Shown: positions 34,884-43,787, counted from the stretch's first letter. The stretch is 64,000 bases of DNA from Hyphomonas sp. (GCF_017792385.1 NZ_CP051230.1:806001-870000), one strand, 5' to 3'. Notes: generated by a model from the letters alone, not told the origin. Translations and numbers: made by a program.

Positions 34884-36685
34884 GCACCGATACAAAAACC
34901 AGACCCCGCCCAAAGGCAAAAACGACGCCCAAACCGCAGGTCAGATTTCTGCCTGTTGCTGACCTGCATGTGAGCAAGCTGAATATGCGGCACGGCAAGC
35001 AAACCCCCGATATAGGCGACATATATCCGAGCATTTTGGAGAGCGGCATTCACCAGTCTTTACTTGTCCGCAAGGAAGGCAAAGGCTGGGGTGTCATCGC
35101 GGGACGCCGCCGCCTCTTTGCCTTGAAGAAGAAAGCCAAAGAAACGGGCAAGGCTGTCACCGCACCCTGCATTATCATGCAGAGCGGGAACATCGGGGCC
35201 GCCCGTGAAGCTTCTCTTTTGGAGAATGTCGCGCGCCTTCCTGCCACGCAACTGGAACGCTTTGCCGCTTACAAAGCACTGGCCGAGACGGGCAAAGACA
35301 CCGCCGCGATTGCGGAAACCTTTGGCATCAGGGAACTGGACGTGAAGCGCGTTCTGGCTCTCGCCAATCTCAAACCTGAATTGCTTGCGCTTTATGAGAG
35401 TGAAGAGATTCGCGGGGCCACTTTGCAGGCCCTCACCCTCGCCACCGAAGAACAACAGAGCGCATGGCTGGAGGTCTTTCATTCCGACGACTACGCCCCG
35501 CAGGGGGAACAACTCAAGGCATGGCTGACAGGCGGGGCGCGGATTAAGACCGACGTCGCCCTGTTCAGCCTTGAGGATTACGCGGGCACGATCATTACCG
35601 ACCTGTTTGGCGAGAGTGCTTATTTTCAAGACCCTGATTTATTCTGGACGCACCAGAACAAAGCGATTGCCGAAGCCATAGAGACATGGAAAGCCGAGGG
35701 CTGGAACGAAATTGTGGTGATGGAGCGCGGTGAACACTTCGCCACATGGGAACACGGCAAGCGGACACAGGGACAGGGCGGCAAAATCTTCCTCGCAATC
35801 GGCCATGATGGCAGCGTGACGCCGCATATCGGTTATCTGTCAAATGCGGACATCAGGAAGATTGACGCCATTCTTAAAACTGGCAGTGACAGCGGCGACG
35901 CGCCGAAATCAGCCAAACCTGAAATGTCAGGCCCAATGGTCGAATATATCAGCTTGCACCGCCACGCCGCCATTCGCGCCAGTCTGTTAGACCATCCCAT
36001 GGTGGCCCTGCGCCTGACGGTTGCGCATATGCTGGTCGGCTCCAATCTGTGGTCGGTTGCTCCGCAAAAAACGACTTCACGCAAGGATTTGACAAGTGAA
36101 AGCGTCGCAAACAGTCAGGGTGCGCAGCGATTTGCCAAGGAACAGAAAGAGGTTCTGGAATCGCTTGGATTGCAAGCGGCCCAAGCCCATTACGGCCCAA
36201 CCAAGCAACTGGCCGAAGGGGATGTGGCGGAGGTGTTCGCCGTTCTTATGGAGACATCAGATGCGCAGGTCATGCGCGCATTGACCCTTGCTATGGGCAT
36301 GAGCCTTGGCGCGGGCGAGACCATCACCGAAGCTGTGACGCTCGCTATCCCTGTCGATATGCAGACCCTGTGGGAGCCGGATGATGCTTTCTTTGACATC
36401 TTGCGCGACAAGAAAGTCATCAACGAAATGGTCAAAGAGGTTGCTGGCAAGTCCTGCGCGGATGGCGCGCTGACCGATACGGGCAAGGCGCAAAAGGAGA
36501 TTATCCGCAATCGGATGAAAGGCATTGGTGTCAGCGCAGACAAGGCGCGTCCTGACTGGCGACCCCGCTGGATGCAGGTTGCCGCCCGCCATTATCTTAG
36601 TGCCAAAACCTGCCCGCCCAGCGCAGACCGGACGGTGGCGGCGAAGCTTTTTGCCAAAACAGCACCCAAGCAGAAAGCGGCCTGA
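34880..36685 (+). CDS. ParB/RepB/Spo0J-like partition protein
   Basis: A 601-residue protein. The ParB/Srx nuclease-like N-domain is visible: FLPVADLHVSKLNMRHG, IYPSILESGIHQSLLVRKE, GVIAGRRRLFALKK and AASLLENVARLP-like (here EASLLENVARLPATQLE), followed by an HTH (DTAAIAETFGIRELDVKRVLALA). The long C-terminal half is specific for this plasmid/ICE group. It may help maintain the excised circle or regulate transfer. No ParA gene is adjacent. Overlaps the small upstream gene by four bases. Confidence 0.88.
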   Translation: MSTDTKTRPRPKAKTTPKPQVRFLPVADLHVSKLNMRHGKQTPDIGDIYPSILESGIHQSLLVRKEGKGWGVIAGRRRLFALKKKAKETGKAVTAPCIIMQSGNIGAAREASLLENVARLPATQLERFAAYKALAETGKDTAAIAETFGIRELDVKRVLALANLKPELLALYESEEIRGATLQALTLATEEQQSAWLEVFHSDDYAPQGEQLKAWLTGGARIKTDVALFSLEDYAGTIITDLFGESAYFQDPDLFWTHQNKAIAEAIETWKAEGWNEIVVMERGEHFATWEHGKRTQGQGGKIFLAIGHDGSVTPHIGYLSNADIRKIDAILKTGSDSGDAPKSAKPEMSGPMVEYISLHRHAAIRASLLDHPMVALRLTVAHMLVGSNLWSVAPQKTTSRKDLTSESVANSQGAQRFAKEQKEVLESLGLQAAQAHYGPTKQLAEGDVAEVFAVLMETSDAQVMRALTLAMGMSLGAGETITEAVTLAIPVDMQTLWEPDDAFFDILRDKKVINEMVKEVAGKSCADGALTDTGKAQKEIIRNRMKGIGVSADKARPDWRPRWMQVAARHYLSAKTCPPSADRTVAAKLFAKTAPKQKAA

Positions 36686-36818
36686 TTTCGAGAGATTGCC
36701 CCCGCGACAGGCACGTCTCCAACACGCGGGCGCAATGACGGGGCCAAGCCCGATGGCCTCAAGAGGGCCGCGTCCGATCTGGGCGCGGCCTTCGCCTTCC
36801 TTTGGAGCCGCAATCGAC

Positions 36819-36873
36819 ACCCGCAAAGCAGGATAGAAAAGCCTGTGACTCAGCTTCTTTTCGCTCGCAGATG
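36819..36873. repeat. Imperfect direct repeat, left copy (about 55 bp)
   Basis: ACCCGCAAAGCAGGATAGAA and onward, matching 37746-37800 at about 49 of 55 positions without gaps (offset 927 bases). Weaker similarity continues for a further 30 bases. Confidence 0.65.
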
Positions 36874-37038
36874 CAGGAGTATCTGACAGCTTCACTCTCG
36901 CAGACACAGCAGCAGGTCTATGCCGCCCTGTTTGCCTGCATCAACAACTCTTACAACACCTTGCGCACACATTCCGTCCTTGAGGATAAAAGCCCGGTAG
37001 CTTATAAAAAACGCACAGCAAAGGTGCGGGGAAAGTGA
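36871..37038 (+). pseudogene. Transposase C-terminal fragment
   Basis: A 55-residue remnant ending CINNSYNTLRTHSVLEDKSP then VAYKKR. The pattern YNTxRxHSxLxxxSPxxY is the end of DDE transposases (integrase-core type). The catalytic part is missing, so it is a relic. It lies within the stretch bounded by the two direct repeats. Confidence 0.4.
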
Positions 37039-37073
37039 GCGACGAAGACTGGCAAGAAGCGGAGGATAAGTGA

Positions 37074-37478
37074 ATGATGGCACAAACTGCAGTTCGTTCT
37101 CTTCGCCTGTCGCTATTGGCCAATGCGGTGCTCTCTCTGTTGACAGGCTTGCTGATTGGCGCGTTTGCCGCGCGTTTGGGTCCGGCGCTTGGCCTGAATG
37201 ACGCTCTGTGGCTGCAGGCTTTTGCGGTACTCCTCCTCGTCCACTTCGTGGTTCTCATGATTGTCCACAGGCGATCGGATGTGCGACTATGGACGCAGCT
37301 CAACCTGATATGCGTTGGTCCCTACCCATTTCTTCTGCTTGCCTATCTTGTTTTCGGTCCAGACCGCCAGGCAGGCGCAGGCACTCTCGTTTTGGCCGAC
37401 GCGCTGGCCGTCGGCGCGGTTGCTGTCTGGCAGTTTTTGACTTGGCGAGCGTCTGGCCAATCGAACAGCGCAGCATGA
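37074..37478 (+). CDS. Hypothetical four-helix membrane protein
   Basis: A 134-residue inner-membrane protein with four hydrophobic helices (about 11-33, 45-64, 74-93, 102-122) and short polar loops. No family recognised. It lies between the two direct repeats at 36819 and 37746, so it may have been brought in with them. Two ATG codons stand at the start; a GGAGGATAAGTGA ribosome site is just upstream. Confidence 0.6.
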   Translation: MMAQTAVRSLRLSLLANAVLSLLTGLLIGAFAARLGPALGLNDALWLQAFAVLLLVHFVVLMIVHRRSDVRLWTQLNLICVGPYPFLLLAYLVFGPDRQAGAGTLVLADALAVGAVAVWQFLTWRASGQSNSAA

Positions 37479-38156
37479 CATTTGCACTCTACAGCACCCT
37501 AATGATTCAGCATATCGTTCTGGTGATGGGCTGGTGACGGGCATCTTTGCAGCATCGCGCAGGTAAACTTTCGGTCGGCGAGAAATAGTGCCAGATGCTC
37601 TTGTCTATCCAGCCTACCAACTGAACCTCCGCACTTATCGTTTCGCTGTGTTTGTCGACGTGTTCTCGATGTCGACGGAACCTAGTCAGTAAGTGATGGA
37701 TATTTGTGCGGCGTCGGGCGTTACAAGCCGTCCGATGTAAAGGAAACCCGTAAAGCAGGATAGAAAAGCCTGTGTCTCAGCTTTTGTTCGCTCGCAAATA
37801 CGACGGTGTGGACAGTCTCACCCTCAGCTGTGGTTCTGCCGCTTTCATCAGGCACAAAACGAGCAATTTGCCGTGGCCTTCATCACAGCCGTTGTCACCA
37901 TAAGACCCCATATCCCTGTTTCCCGCGTGCAACCTGATGGACAGCCTGCGGCTTACCAGACCTGGCCCGCACTTATTTTCCCCTGACGCTACGCGTCATT
38001 CCTCGCGCAGCAAAATAAGTCCGGCCTGCGGCGCTTCTCTGACGTTACGCCCTCTCACTGACGTTCGAGGCTGCCCGCCTTGGACCTGCCCATCGGGCGG
38101 TGGCACGTCAACAGGGCATTGGGCTCTTGCGACATTAACATATGGAGATGAAAACC
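37479..38156. other. Gap holding the right direct repeat, otherwise empty
   Basis: About 680 bases. Besides the repeat at 37746-37800 I see no gene; an 82-codon frame from 37937 has no ribosome site and no recognisable protein. The last bases hold the ribosome site of the DUF736 gene (GGAG at 38145-38148). Confidence 0.55.
37746..37800. repeat. Imperfect direct repeat, right copy (about 55 bp)
   Basis: Matches 36819-36873. Together the two copies bound a 927-bp unit that holds the transposase fragment and a membrane-protein gene. Confidence 0.65.
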
Positions 38157-38483
38157 ATGGCAAATGCACTTGGATATGTCACTGAAACTGAAACCGGCTT
38201 TGAAGGCACACTCGCAATGATGAGCCTGTCCACACCGATCCGTATCGTCAAAAATGGCGACAAGACTGGTGAGGCACAGCCTGACTTCCGCGTTTATGCG
38301 GGCCGCAAAACCGGCTCCGACATTGGCGGTGGCTGGTTCCGTAAAGCCAAATCATCGGGCCGCAAATATGTGTCCCTGACGCTCGCGGACCCTGCCATCG
38401 GACCACGCAGGGTTTACGCAAACCTCGCACCTGTCAAAGGCCAGAAAGGCCGCCACGTTCTGCTCTGGAACCCGCAGGACTAA
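38157..38483 (+). CDS. DUF736 protein, copy 1
   Basis: A 108-residue DUF736 protein, a family found almost only on conjugative plasmids and ICEs. Typical features: the ETGFEGTLAMMSLSTPIRIV opening, PDFRVYAGRKTGSDIGGGWF, and KYVSLTLADPAI. The start at 38157 is placed after GGAGATGAAAACC. A second, divergent DUF736 is encoded at 60698. A strong terminator follows at 38505. Confidence 0.9.
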   Translation: MANALGYVTETETGFEGTLAMMSLSTPIRIVKNGDKTGEAQPDFRVYAGRKTGSDIGGGWFRKAKSSGRKYVSLTLADPAIGPRRVYANLAPVKGQKGRHVLLWNPQD

Positions 38484-38504
38484 GGCAACAAGACTCAAAC
38501 TCTC

Positions 38505-38538
38505 GCCCGCCCGGCTCACGCCGGGCGGGCGTCTTTAT
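38505..38538 (+). terminator. Rho-independent terminator after DUF736
   Basis: A perfect 11-bp stem GCCCGCCCGGC (38505-38515) and GCCGGGCGGGC (38520-38530) around TCAC, followed by GTCTTTAT. Confidence 0.85.
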
Positions 38539-38601
38539 GCTTGAAACTTCGATGTATTCATCCAGAGATGGCATAGAAACTGCATCTCCCAAAACAATGT
38601 T

Positions 38602-39429
38602 ATGGAACGGGCTGGCGAAATACAATTGCCGCGCCGTGCACCCAATGCGGCGTGGGCTTGGGAAGGATTGCGGCGAAACCCTGATTATCGCCGGGCCTAT
38701 TTCGCGGAACGGCATCACTCGCTGACAAACATAAATCTTACAACCGGGGCAACATTGCTGCGTATGCGTTCACGCCATCGCAGGGCGGAGAAGTTCGGTT
38801 TGCTGGCTTTTGCTGACCCGCGAAAACCCGCTATAGATGCCGATATTTTCTGGTGCCCACATGTGTTTTCCGGATGTCTGGACGTGCGACTATCCAGATT
38901 ATTTCCAGACGAAGTTAAACAGGACAGCAAAATGGGGGCTATCTATCTGCATCGGTTGCAGACACGAAGAGTGTTGCTGGAAACCATGGATGGCGCACGC
39001 CATATCGTCCTGAATGGACACCGTTTCTGGATACAGCTCTTCTGCGGAAAGCCCAATGTGATCGGAGATACAGCCCATATCGGTATCAGGATGAACGCTG
39101 CAACCACTATGGAGCGGCACCTTGATACCGCCTCTCAGCTTTTGTCGCTTTACAGAAATAACGGCGGAAAATTACAGCGCATCGGGCGGCACAAAAACAT
39201 TGAACCGCTGCAACGGGCATTGACCGCATATGATATCTGGACAGGGTTTGAACGGCCAAAAGGATCATTAAAAGACATCGCCGCCGCGCTGGTTGGACCA
39301 CGCCGCGTCGATGAAGAATGGAACGGAACATCGCGCTGTTTGAAGGATATGGCCCGGCGCGCCCGGGACAAAGGCATGGCTTTTGTCACCCGTGATTATC
39401 TGGACATGCTGGGTAAAAAGACCTTGTAA
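38602..39429 (+). CDS. DUF6499/DUF2285 protein, FseA-like excision activator
   Basis: A 275-residue protein. The N-terminal AWEGLRRNPDYRRAYF is the DUF6499 signature and the body is DUF2285 (LTTGATLLRMRSRHRRAEKF, ADPRKPAIDADIFWCPHVF, then a C-terminal RYLKDMARRARDKGM-like helical part, here RCLKDMARRARDKGMAF). In ICEMlSymR7A two DUF2285-type pieces are joined by programmed frameshifting into FseA, which activates the excisionase gene. Here one continuous frame precedes the excisionase. The role as FseA is inferred from domain and position. Confidence 0.72.
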   Translation: MERAGEIQLPRRAPNAAWAWEGLRRNPDYRRAYFAERHHSLTNINLTTGATLLRMRSRHRRAEKFGLLAFADPRKPAIDADIFWCPHVFSGCLDVRLSRLFPDEVKQDSKMGAIYLHRLQTRRVLLETMDGARHIVLNGHRFWIQLFCGKPNVIGDTAHIGIRMNAATTMERHLDTASQLLSLYRNNGGKLQRIGRHKNIEPLQRALTAYDIWTGFERPKGSLKDIAAALVGPRRVDEEWNGTSRCLKDMARRARDKGMAFVTRDYLDMLGKKTL

Positions 39430-39447
39430 ACATCACAAAATTTTGGG

Positions 39448-39539
39448 GTGTCGATATTCTGCCGTCCCGATTTCGACACTCTCAACGATCCCATATTCAC
39501 CTTAGATTTCCTGTGCGAGCCTTTTTTAGTTTTGGCTCG
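39448..39539 (+). promoter_or_regulatory. Two inverted repeats before the excision-transfer operon
   Basis: GTGTCGA (39448-39454) with TCGACAC (39473-39479), and CGAGCC (39516-39521) with GGCTCG (39534-39539). They lie in the 133-base gap before the RdfS-like gene. They could be binding sites of the FseA-like activator, or part of oriT; sequence alone does not decide. Confidence 0.4.
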
Positions 39540-39562
39540 ATTTGAAACTAAGGAGTAAATTT

Positions 39563-39805
39563 ATGGCCCAGGTCTCAATCGAAAGCCCTTATTTAACGGC
39601 TGCGGAAGCCGCGACCTTTTTGCGCCTCGAAGAGCGCACACTGAATAATATGCGCTGGCGCGGAGAGGGTCCGCACTGGCGCAAGCATGGCGGGAAAGTG
39701 ATTTATCACCGCCTCGATCTGGAAGGATGGTCACGGGAAAACGACTTCGGAGACGGACCGAGTTACGACATAAAAAGTAAGGGCGAGAATGATAATGAGG
39801 CGTGA
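39563..39805 (+). CDS. rdfS: RdfS-like excisionase (HTH_17 / AlpA type)
   Basis: An 80-residue winged-helix protein: YLTAAEAATFLRLEERTLNN MRWRGEGPHWRKHGGKVIYH is the core of recombination directionality factors and AlpA-like regulators. In ICEMlSymR7A the RdfS excisionase heads the operon rdfS-traF-DUF2840-rlxS, and the same set follows here. The start at 39563 follows AAGGAG by 8 bases; an upstream in-frame ATG at 39542 lies before the ribosome site. It overlaps the DUF2840 gene by 17 bases. Confidence 0.82.
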   Translation: MAQVSIESPYLTAAEAATFLRLEERTLNNMRWRGEGPHWRKHGGKVIYHRLDLEGWSRENDFGDGPSYDIKSKGENDNEA

Positions 39806-40253
39806 CCTGACCGCCGTCATCATTCAATATCGCAAGAACCGCATCAATCACCGGCTTGTATTTGGTGAGCCTATCCTGACAGTTCGGCGAGGCTGGCACC
39901 GGAAACTGGCCGTGTTCAATCCGGGTCAGATTTTCGGTTATGAACGGTGGCTGGGAAATAAATACGGCACCCAAAGCTGGGAGACTTATGTATTGCTCGC
40001 GGTTTCCTTTGGCCCGGTTACCAGAGTCAAAGGCGTTATTCCCGGCGCGGAAATTCTGCTGCGAACAACAGGCAAGACGCGGGCAAAACGCGTGCTTGGC
40101 TGGCTACAAGAACAGGAAAGATCGGGACTTAAGCCTAGCCAATTATCCGCTCATTACTGGCGACATGCCCATAATGCCTTTGAAACCGGCCGTCAGCCGC
40201 ATGTGTTGACCACGCTGCAAAGCCGCGCCTTTGAGACGGCCCCGCATCCGTGA
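39789..40253 (+). CDS. DUF2840 protein
   Basis: A 154-residue DUF2840 protein, a family that nearly always lies between excisionase, TraF and relaxase genes of proteobacterial ICEs. The core is INHRLVFGEPILTVRRGWHR, FNPGQIFGYERWLGNKYGTQ, and EILLRTTGKTRAKRVLGWL. Molecular role is unknown. It overlaps rdfS (17 bases) and traF (4 bases), so is translated with them. Confidence 0.88.
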   Translation: MIMRRDLTAVIIQYRKNRINHRLVFGEPILTVRRGWHRKLAVFNPGQIFGYERWLGNKYGTQSWETYVLLAVSFGPVTRVKGVIPGAEILLRTTGKTRAKRVLGWLQEQERSGLKPSQLSAHYWRHAHNAFETGRQPHVLTTLQSRAFETAPHP

Positions 40254-40981
40254 TCCGCTGGCTTCCCCATATCGCCGTGACTGTGTTTTGCGCCGCGACT
40301 CTCTATCAGATACACGCGCCGCCGGGCCCGCGGCTCATCTATAATAGTAGCGCCAGTGCCCCCACCGGATGGTATCGCTTGCACACTGATAGAGACGTCA
40401 AACGCGGCTCCCTCGTCGCAGGTTTTGCGCCAGACAAGGCGCGAGAACTTGCACATGAACGGGGGTATTTGCCGGAGCATGTCCCCCTCATTAAAACCGT
40501 CTGGGCGGTTGGGGGCGAGCGGATTTGCGTCAGAAACGGGCGGGTTTCAGCCCAAAACCGTCCTGATATTTACGCGCGCGCGCAGGATGATTTTGGGCGA
40601 GAACTGCCCCAGCTCGAAGGATGCTTCACTCTTAATGTAGACGAAGTCTTCCTTGTATCCATAGATGTGCAGACATCCTGGGACAGCCGCTATTTTGGTG
40701 CTGTCCCGATGGAAAAAATTCTGGGAACCGTGACTTACCTCGGAAACAAGTCGGAGCGATCGGATACGTTGGGGGGCTGGGCACGGGTGAAGGGCGTGGA
40801 GGGCAAGATAAAAGCAAATAGCGCTCCTGGGGCGCTAAGCGGTTGTCTGCACATCAGTTTTGGGGGCACTCCCTTGGGAGCAGGGAGCACCCCCATTTTA
40901 GCCGGATTGCCTGAGTCTATGGGCTTTATCGGGAGCGCTCCTTACCCGGATTATCACGCGACGTCACGGAAACCCCAATGA
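40250..40981 (+). CDS. traF: TraF conjugative signal peptidase (S26 family)
   Basis: A 243-residue membrane-anchored peptidase that matures the pilin TrbC. The N-terminal helix is at 5-20. The catalytic Ser is in SASAPTGWYRL (near residue 36) and the Lys in PLIKTVWAVGGERIC. The usual C-terminal end is near residue 165 (YFGAVPMEKILG); here about 75 extra residues follow (Gly/Ser/Pro-rich). The tail makes it longer than common TraF proteins of about 180 residues. Four-base overlaps on both sides join it to DUF2840 and the relaxase. Confidence 0.86.
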   Translation: MIRWLPHIAVTVFCAATLYQIHAPPGPRLIYNSSASAPTGWYRLHTDRDVKRGSLVAGFAPDKARELAHERGYLPEHVPLIKTVWAVGGERICVRNGRVSAQNRPDIYARAQDDFGRELPQLEGCFTLNVDEVFLVSIDVQTSWDSRYFGAVPMEKILGTVTYLGNKSERSDTLGGWARVKGVEGKIKANSAPGALSGCLHISFGGTPLGAGSTPILAGLPESMGFIGSAPYPDYHATSRKPQ

Positions 40982-42909
40982 GCAAGAGGGGCAATTCTGA
41001 CCAGTTTGAAGTCAGGCTTGGGCGTATACGTTCTCCATCCGGCAGCACAAGATTGCGCGGATTTTTTGGACAGGTTAGATATGGCGGGAAACGTCTCGCA
41101 GGCGCGTCTCGTCATTACAGAAAAACCCAGCGAAACTTTGCCCAGCAATCTCACTTCGCAAGACGCGTTTTGGTCAAAGCCCACATTCAGAGGCTGAGTG
41201 GGTCTGGTGCCAAGGTTCAAACCCTGCATCTGAAATATATTGAACGCGACAGCGCGGCCAGAGATGGTGAGCGCGGCAAGCTCTATAACGGCACATCCCT
41301 GGAAGCGGACCGAGACACCTTTATGGAGCGCAGCCAGGGTGATCGTCATCAATTCAGATTTATCATTTCACCTGAAGATGCGGGCGAGCTTGCGAGCCTC
41401 ACAGATTTCACCCGCGATCTCGTCAGTGATATGGAAAAGGATCTCGGAACAAAGCTCGAATGGGCCGCCGCCAATCACTATGACACGGCGCAGCCCCATA
41501 TTCATCTTGTTGTGCGCGGCATGCGCGAGGACGGAAGCGATCTTGTTATTCCGAGAGATTATGTGTCTTACGGGCTGCGCTGCCGTGCTCAGGAACTCGC
41601 GGAACTCGAACTAGGTCCCGTGAGCGAGCTTGAGGGACGAACCCGGATGGCGCGGATGACCTCGCAGGAGCGATGGACCCAGATCGATTTTCAACTCACA
41701 CAAAGCGCAGATGGTAGCGGGATAATCGATATGTCAGGCCCCGCGCCGCAAGGCAGATTTTGGGAACGCCAGCTCCAGAAAAAACGCCTTGCATTTCTGA
41801 CCCGTATGCGCCTTGCCGAACATGCAGGTCGGGGACGCTGGACTCTCAAACCGGATATGAGAGACATTCTGGTCCGTATGGGCGAGCGCGGCGACAGGCT
41901 CAAATCCATCCACCGGGCGATGCGAGATAACAAAAATGTGCGGCGTGTGGACGGCGCGTCGATATTTGATCCGCTCACAAGGGACGCCAGGCAAGTTACA
42001 GGCCGCATACTCTCGACGGGTATTGCTGACGATGTGAATGATCGCGCCTTTGTCATTCTGGACGGCATGGATGGTAAAGCTGTCTATGTCGATATTGGCA
42101 AAGCAGAGCATCTGGTAGGGCTTGAAACCGGGCAGATTGTAACAGCGCACCCGGCTGACATAGACCCGAAGCCGTCCGACCACACGATTGCAAAAATCGC
42201 GAGTGAGCATGGCGGACTTTACTCTCCTGCTCTGCATGCCGTGTCAGATAAACGCGCCCGGCCTGAATTTATCCAGTCGCATGTGAGACGCCTGGAAGCC
42301 CTGCGCCGGGCCGGTCTTGTCAAACGCTTCCCGGATGGCAGCTGGCGCATACCGGAAGACTATCTCTCCCGCGCCAGACAATATGGAGAACGCATGGCGA
42401 GCCGCCGTCCTGCAATCATCGAACTGGAGACAGATTTGAATCTTGCAGATATGGTGAAGGCCGAGGGCGCAACCTGGCTTGACCGTGATCTGCGCGATCA
42501 TGGTTACCGAGATGCTGCTTATGGGTTTGGCCGCGATGTAGAAGAAGCCAAATCCCGGCGCCGAGACATTTTGATAGCACGCAAAGTGATGCGGAAAGAT
42601 CAGCAGAGACTCTCCCCGGAGAATTACAACGATTTGGTCAAGGCCGACCTGGAAGCCGCTGGCTTAGAGTTGGAAAGCCGGATTGGAAAACCTTTTATCG
42701 CTGCGCCGGAGAGCGGAAAGATTGCCGGGCTTTACATTCAACGAGTCACTCGAACGAGCGGACAGTATGCTCTGATTGAGCGGGCCAAGGATTTTACACT
42801 TGTGCCATGGCGGCAAGTTATGGAGCGCAATCTCGGAAAATCCGTGACTGGTATTGTGCGTGGTAGTCAGATCAGCTGGCACCTCAGCCGAGGGCGGTCA
42901 ATTTCGTAA
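40978..42909 (+). CDS. rlxS: Conjugative relaxase (RlxS/VirD2-like, DUF3363)
   Basis: A 643-residue relaxase that nicks oriT and leads the strand into the recipient. The metal site His motif is QPHIHLVVRGMREDG (near residues 170-184); N-terminal LHLKYIERDSAARDGE and LYNGTSLEADRDTF are typical for the family. The DUF3363 C-terminal part begins near 350 and includes LRRAGLVKRFPDGSWRIPEDY. The N-terminal 50 residues are very basic. Overlap of four bases with traF. Confidence 0.9.
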   Translation: MSKRGNSDQFEVRLGRIRSPSGSTRLRGFFGQVRYGGKRLAGASRHYRKTQRNFAQQSHFARRVLVKAHIQRLSGSGAKVQTLHLKYIERDSAARDGERGKLYNGTSLEADRDTFMERSQGDRHQFRFIISPEDAGELASLTDFTRDLVSDMEKDLGTKLEWAAANHYDTAQPHIHLVVRGMREDGSDLVIPRDYVSYGLRCRAQELAELELGPVSELEGRTRMARMTSQERWTQIDFQLTQSADGSGIIDMSGPAPQGRFWERQLQKKRLAFLTRMRLAEHAGRGRWTLKPDMRDILVRMGERGDRLKSIHRAMRDNKNVRRVDGASIFDPLTRDARQVTGRILSTGIADDVNDRAFVILDGMDGKAVYVDIGKAEHLVGLETGQIVTAHPADIDPKPSDHTIAKIASEHGGLYSPALHAVSDKRARPEFIQSHVRRLEALRRAGLVKRFPDGSWRIPEDYLSRARQYGERMASRRPAIIELETDLNLADMVKAEGATWLDRDLRDHGYRDAAYGFGRDVEEAKSRRRDILIARKVMRKDQQRLSPENYNDLVKADLEAAGLELESRIGKPFIAAPESGKIAGLYIQRVTRTSGQYALIERAKDFTLVPWRQVMERNLGKSVTGIVRGSQISWHLSRGRSIS

Positions 42910-42961
42910 GGCGAGTTAGACCGCAAGGATGGGTAAACCGTATGAGTTGAGTTCGTTACGC

Positions 42962-43381
42962 TTATTCATTTTCCGGGACGAGACTCTGGTGTTCCGAATT
43001 TCGAAGCGGAGAACCTGCACCATACATCGCCATTAACCCGACCGGGGCAAGAATAGCCCATTGCGGATTCAAGAGTAGACCAGTCAGGCCAGCTTGCCAC
43101 AAATCAACGCCGACGAATGCCAATGCGGAGGCGATCCAAAGCCCTGCAAAGTGGCGACCGACCACACCGCCTTTCCAGAACGCAACAGATGACCAGGCAA
43201 GGAAGATAGCCACAATGTGCCAGCTTGCATGAAGCGCGCCCTCCGCCATCGGATCAATATCCGCTTCCAGTAATGGGATCAGTGAGTCCCTGCCGCCGAC
43301 AAAAGTGTGAACTGCTGCGGTGAACAGGGCCAGTAGCGCGGCAATACCGCGGAGCATAGAGGTTTTGTTGATTGCAGGCAT
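42962..43381 (-). CDS. Four-helix membrane protein, VHxFxGG type (copy A)
   Basis: A 139-residue inner-membrane protein with four helices. The motif VHTFVGG (helix 1 end), PLLEADIDP and the ASWHIV in helix 2 match the same motifs in the protein at 45877 (VHLFAGG, PLLAS, CWHLV), so the two are paralogues. Conserved His residues in neighbouring helices could bind metal or haem. The start at 43381 overlaps nothing and is two bases from the stop of the frameshifted gene upstream; the pair forms a minus-strand operon under the TetR operators at 43788-43849. Confidence 0.7.
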   Translation of the reverse strand: MPAINKTSMLRGIAALLALFTAAVHTFVGGRDSLIPLLEADIDPMAEGALHASWHIVAIFLAWSSVAFWKGGVVGRHFAGLWIASALAFVGVDLWQAGLTGLLLNPQWAILAPVGLMAMYGAGSPLRNSEHQSLVPENE

Positions 43382-43383
43382 AG

Positions 43384-43780
43384 CTAGAAATGCTCCAAAG
43401 CTCTGTGGCAAAGCGCAAGGACGTAAAATGCGAGGACCAGGTCCAGAATCTCGACAACGCCGAGCGCTAGCGGGATGACATCAGGGGAGCGAGGAAAGAC
43501 ACCGCCAAGATCGAGCAGCACAACAAAAAATGTACCCCCAGCATGCGGCGATAGCCGACCACACAAACCTGCCTGCACCCTTCAACAGAGCAACGGCAGA
43601 TATGAGCGCCACAAGACCCAGGCCGATCAGGAATGCGTTGAAGCCCCAGAATACTGGCCCGTCCAGTCCCGAAAAATCACGCGTTTCTATGGGGCCGCCG
43701 GGAACGAGTGTCGCAAAGCTCAAAACGAGTATTCCCAAAAGGATTCCCGCGCGGCGCAATAATGTGTGTGTCTCAGCCAT
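43384..43780 (-). pseudogene. Four-helix membrane protein, frameshifted at an A6/U6 run
   Basis: Two overlapping minus-strand frames make one plausible protein. The first (43780 downward) gives MAETHTLLRRAGILLGILVL and two more helices. The second gives VVLLDLGGVFPRSPDVIPLA and a last helix. Joining them at the plus-strand A6 run (43525-43530) makes a protein of about 130 residues with four helices. A one-base change at this homopolymer, a sequencing slip or programmed slippage would explain it. Otherwise the gene is broken. Confidence 0.55.
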
Positions 43781-43787
43781 AGCAATT

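Noticed and set aside
37937..38185. 82-codon frame before DUF736
   Set aside because: Overlaps the DUF736 start and has no ribosome site.
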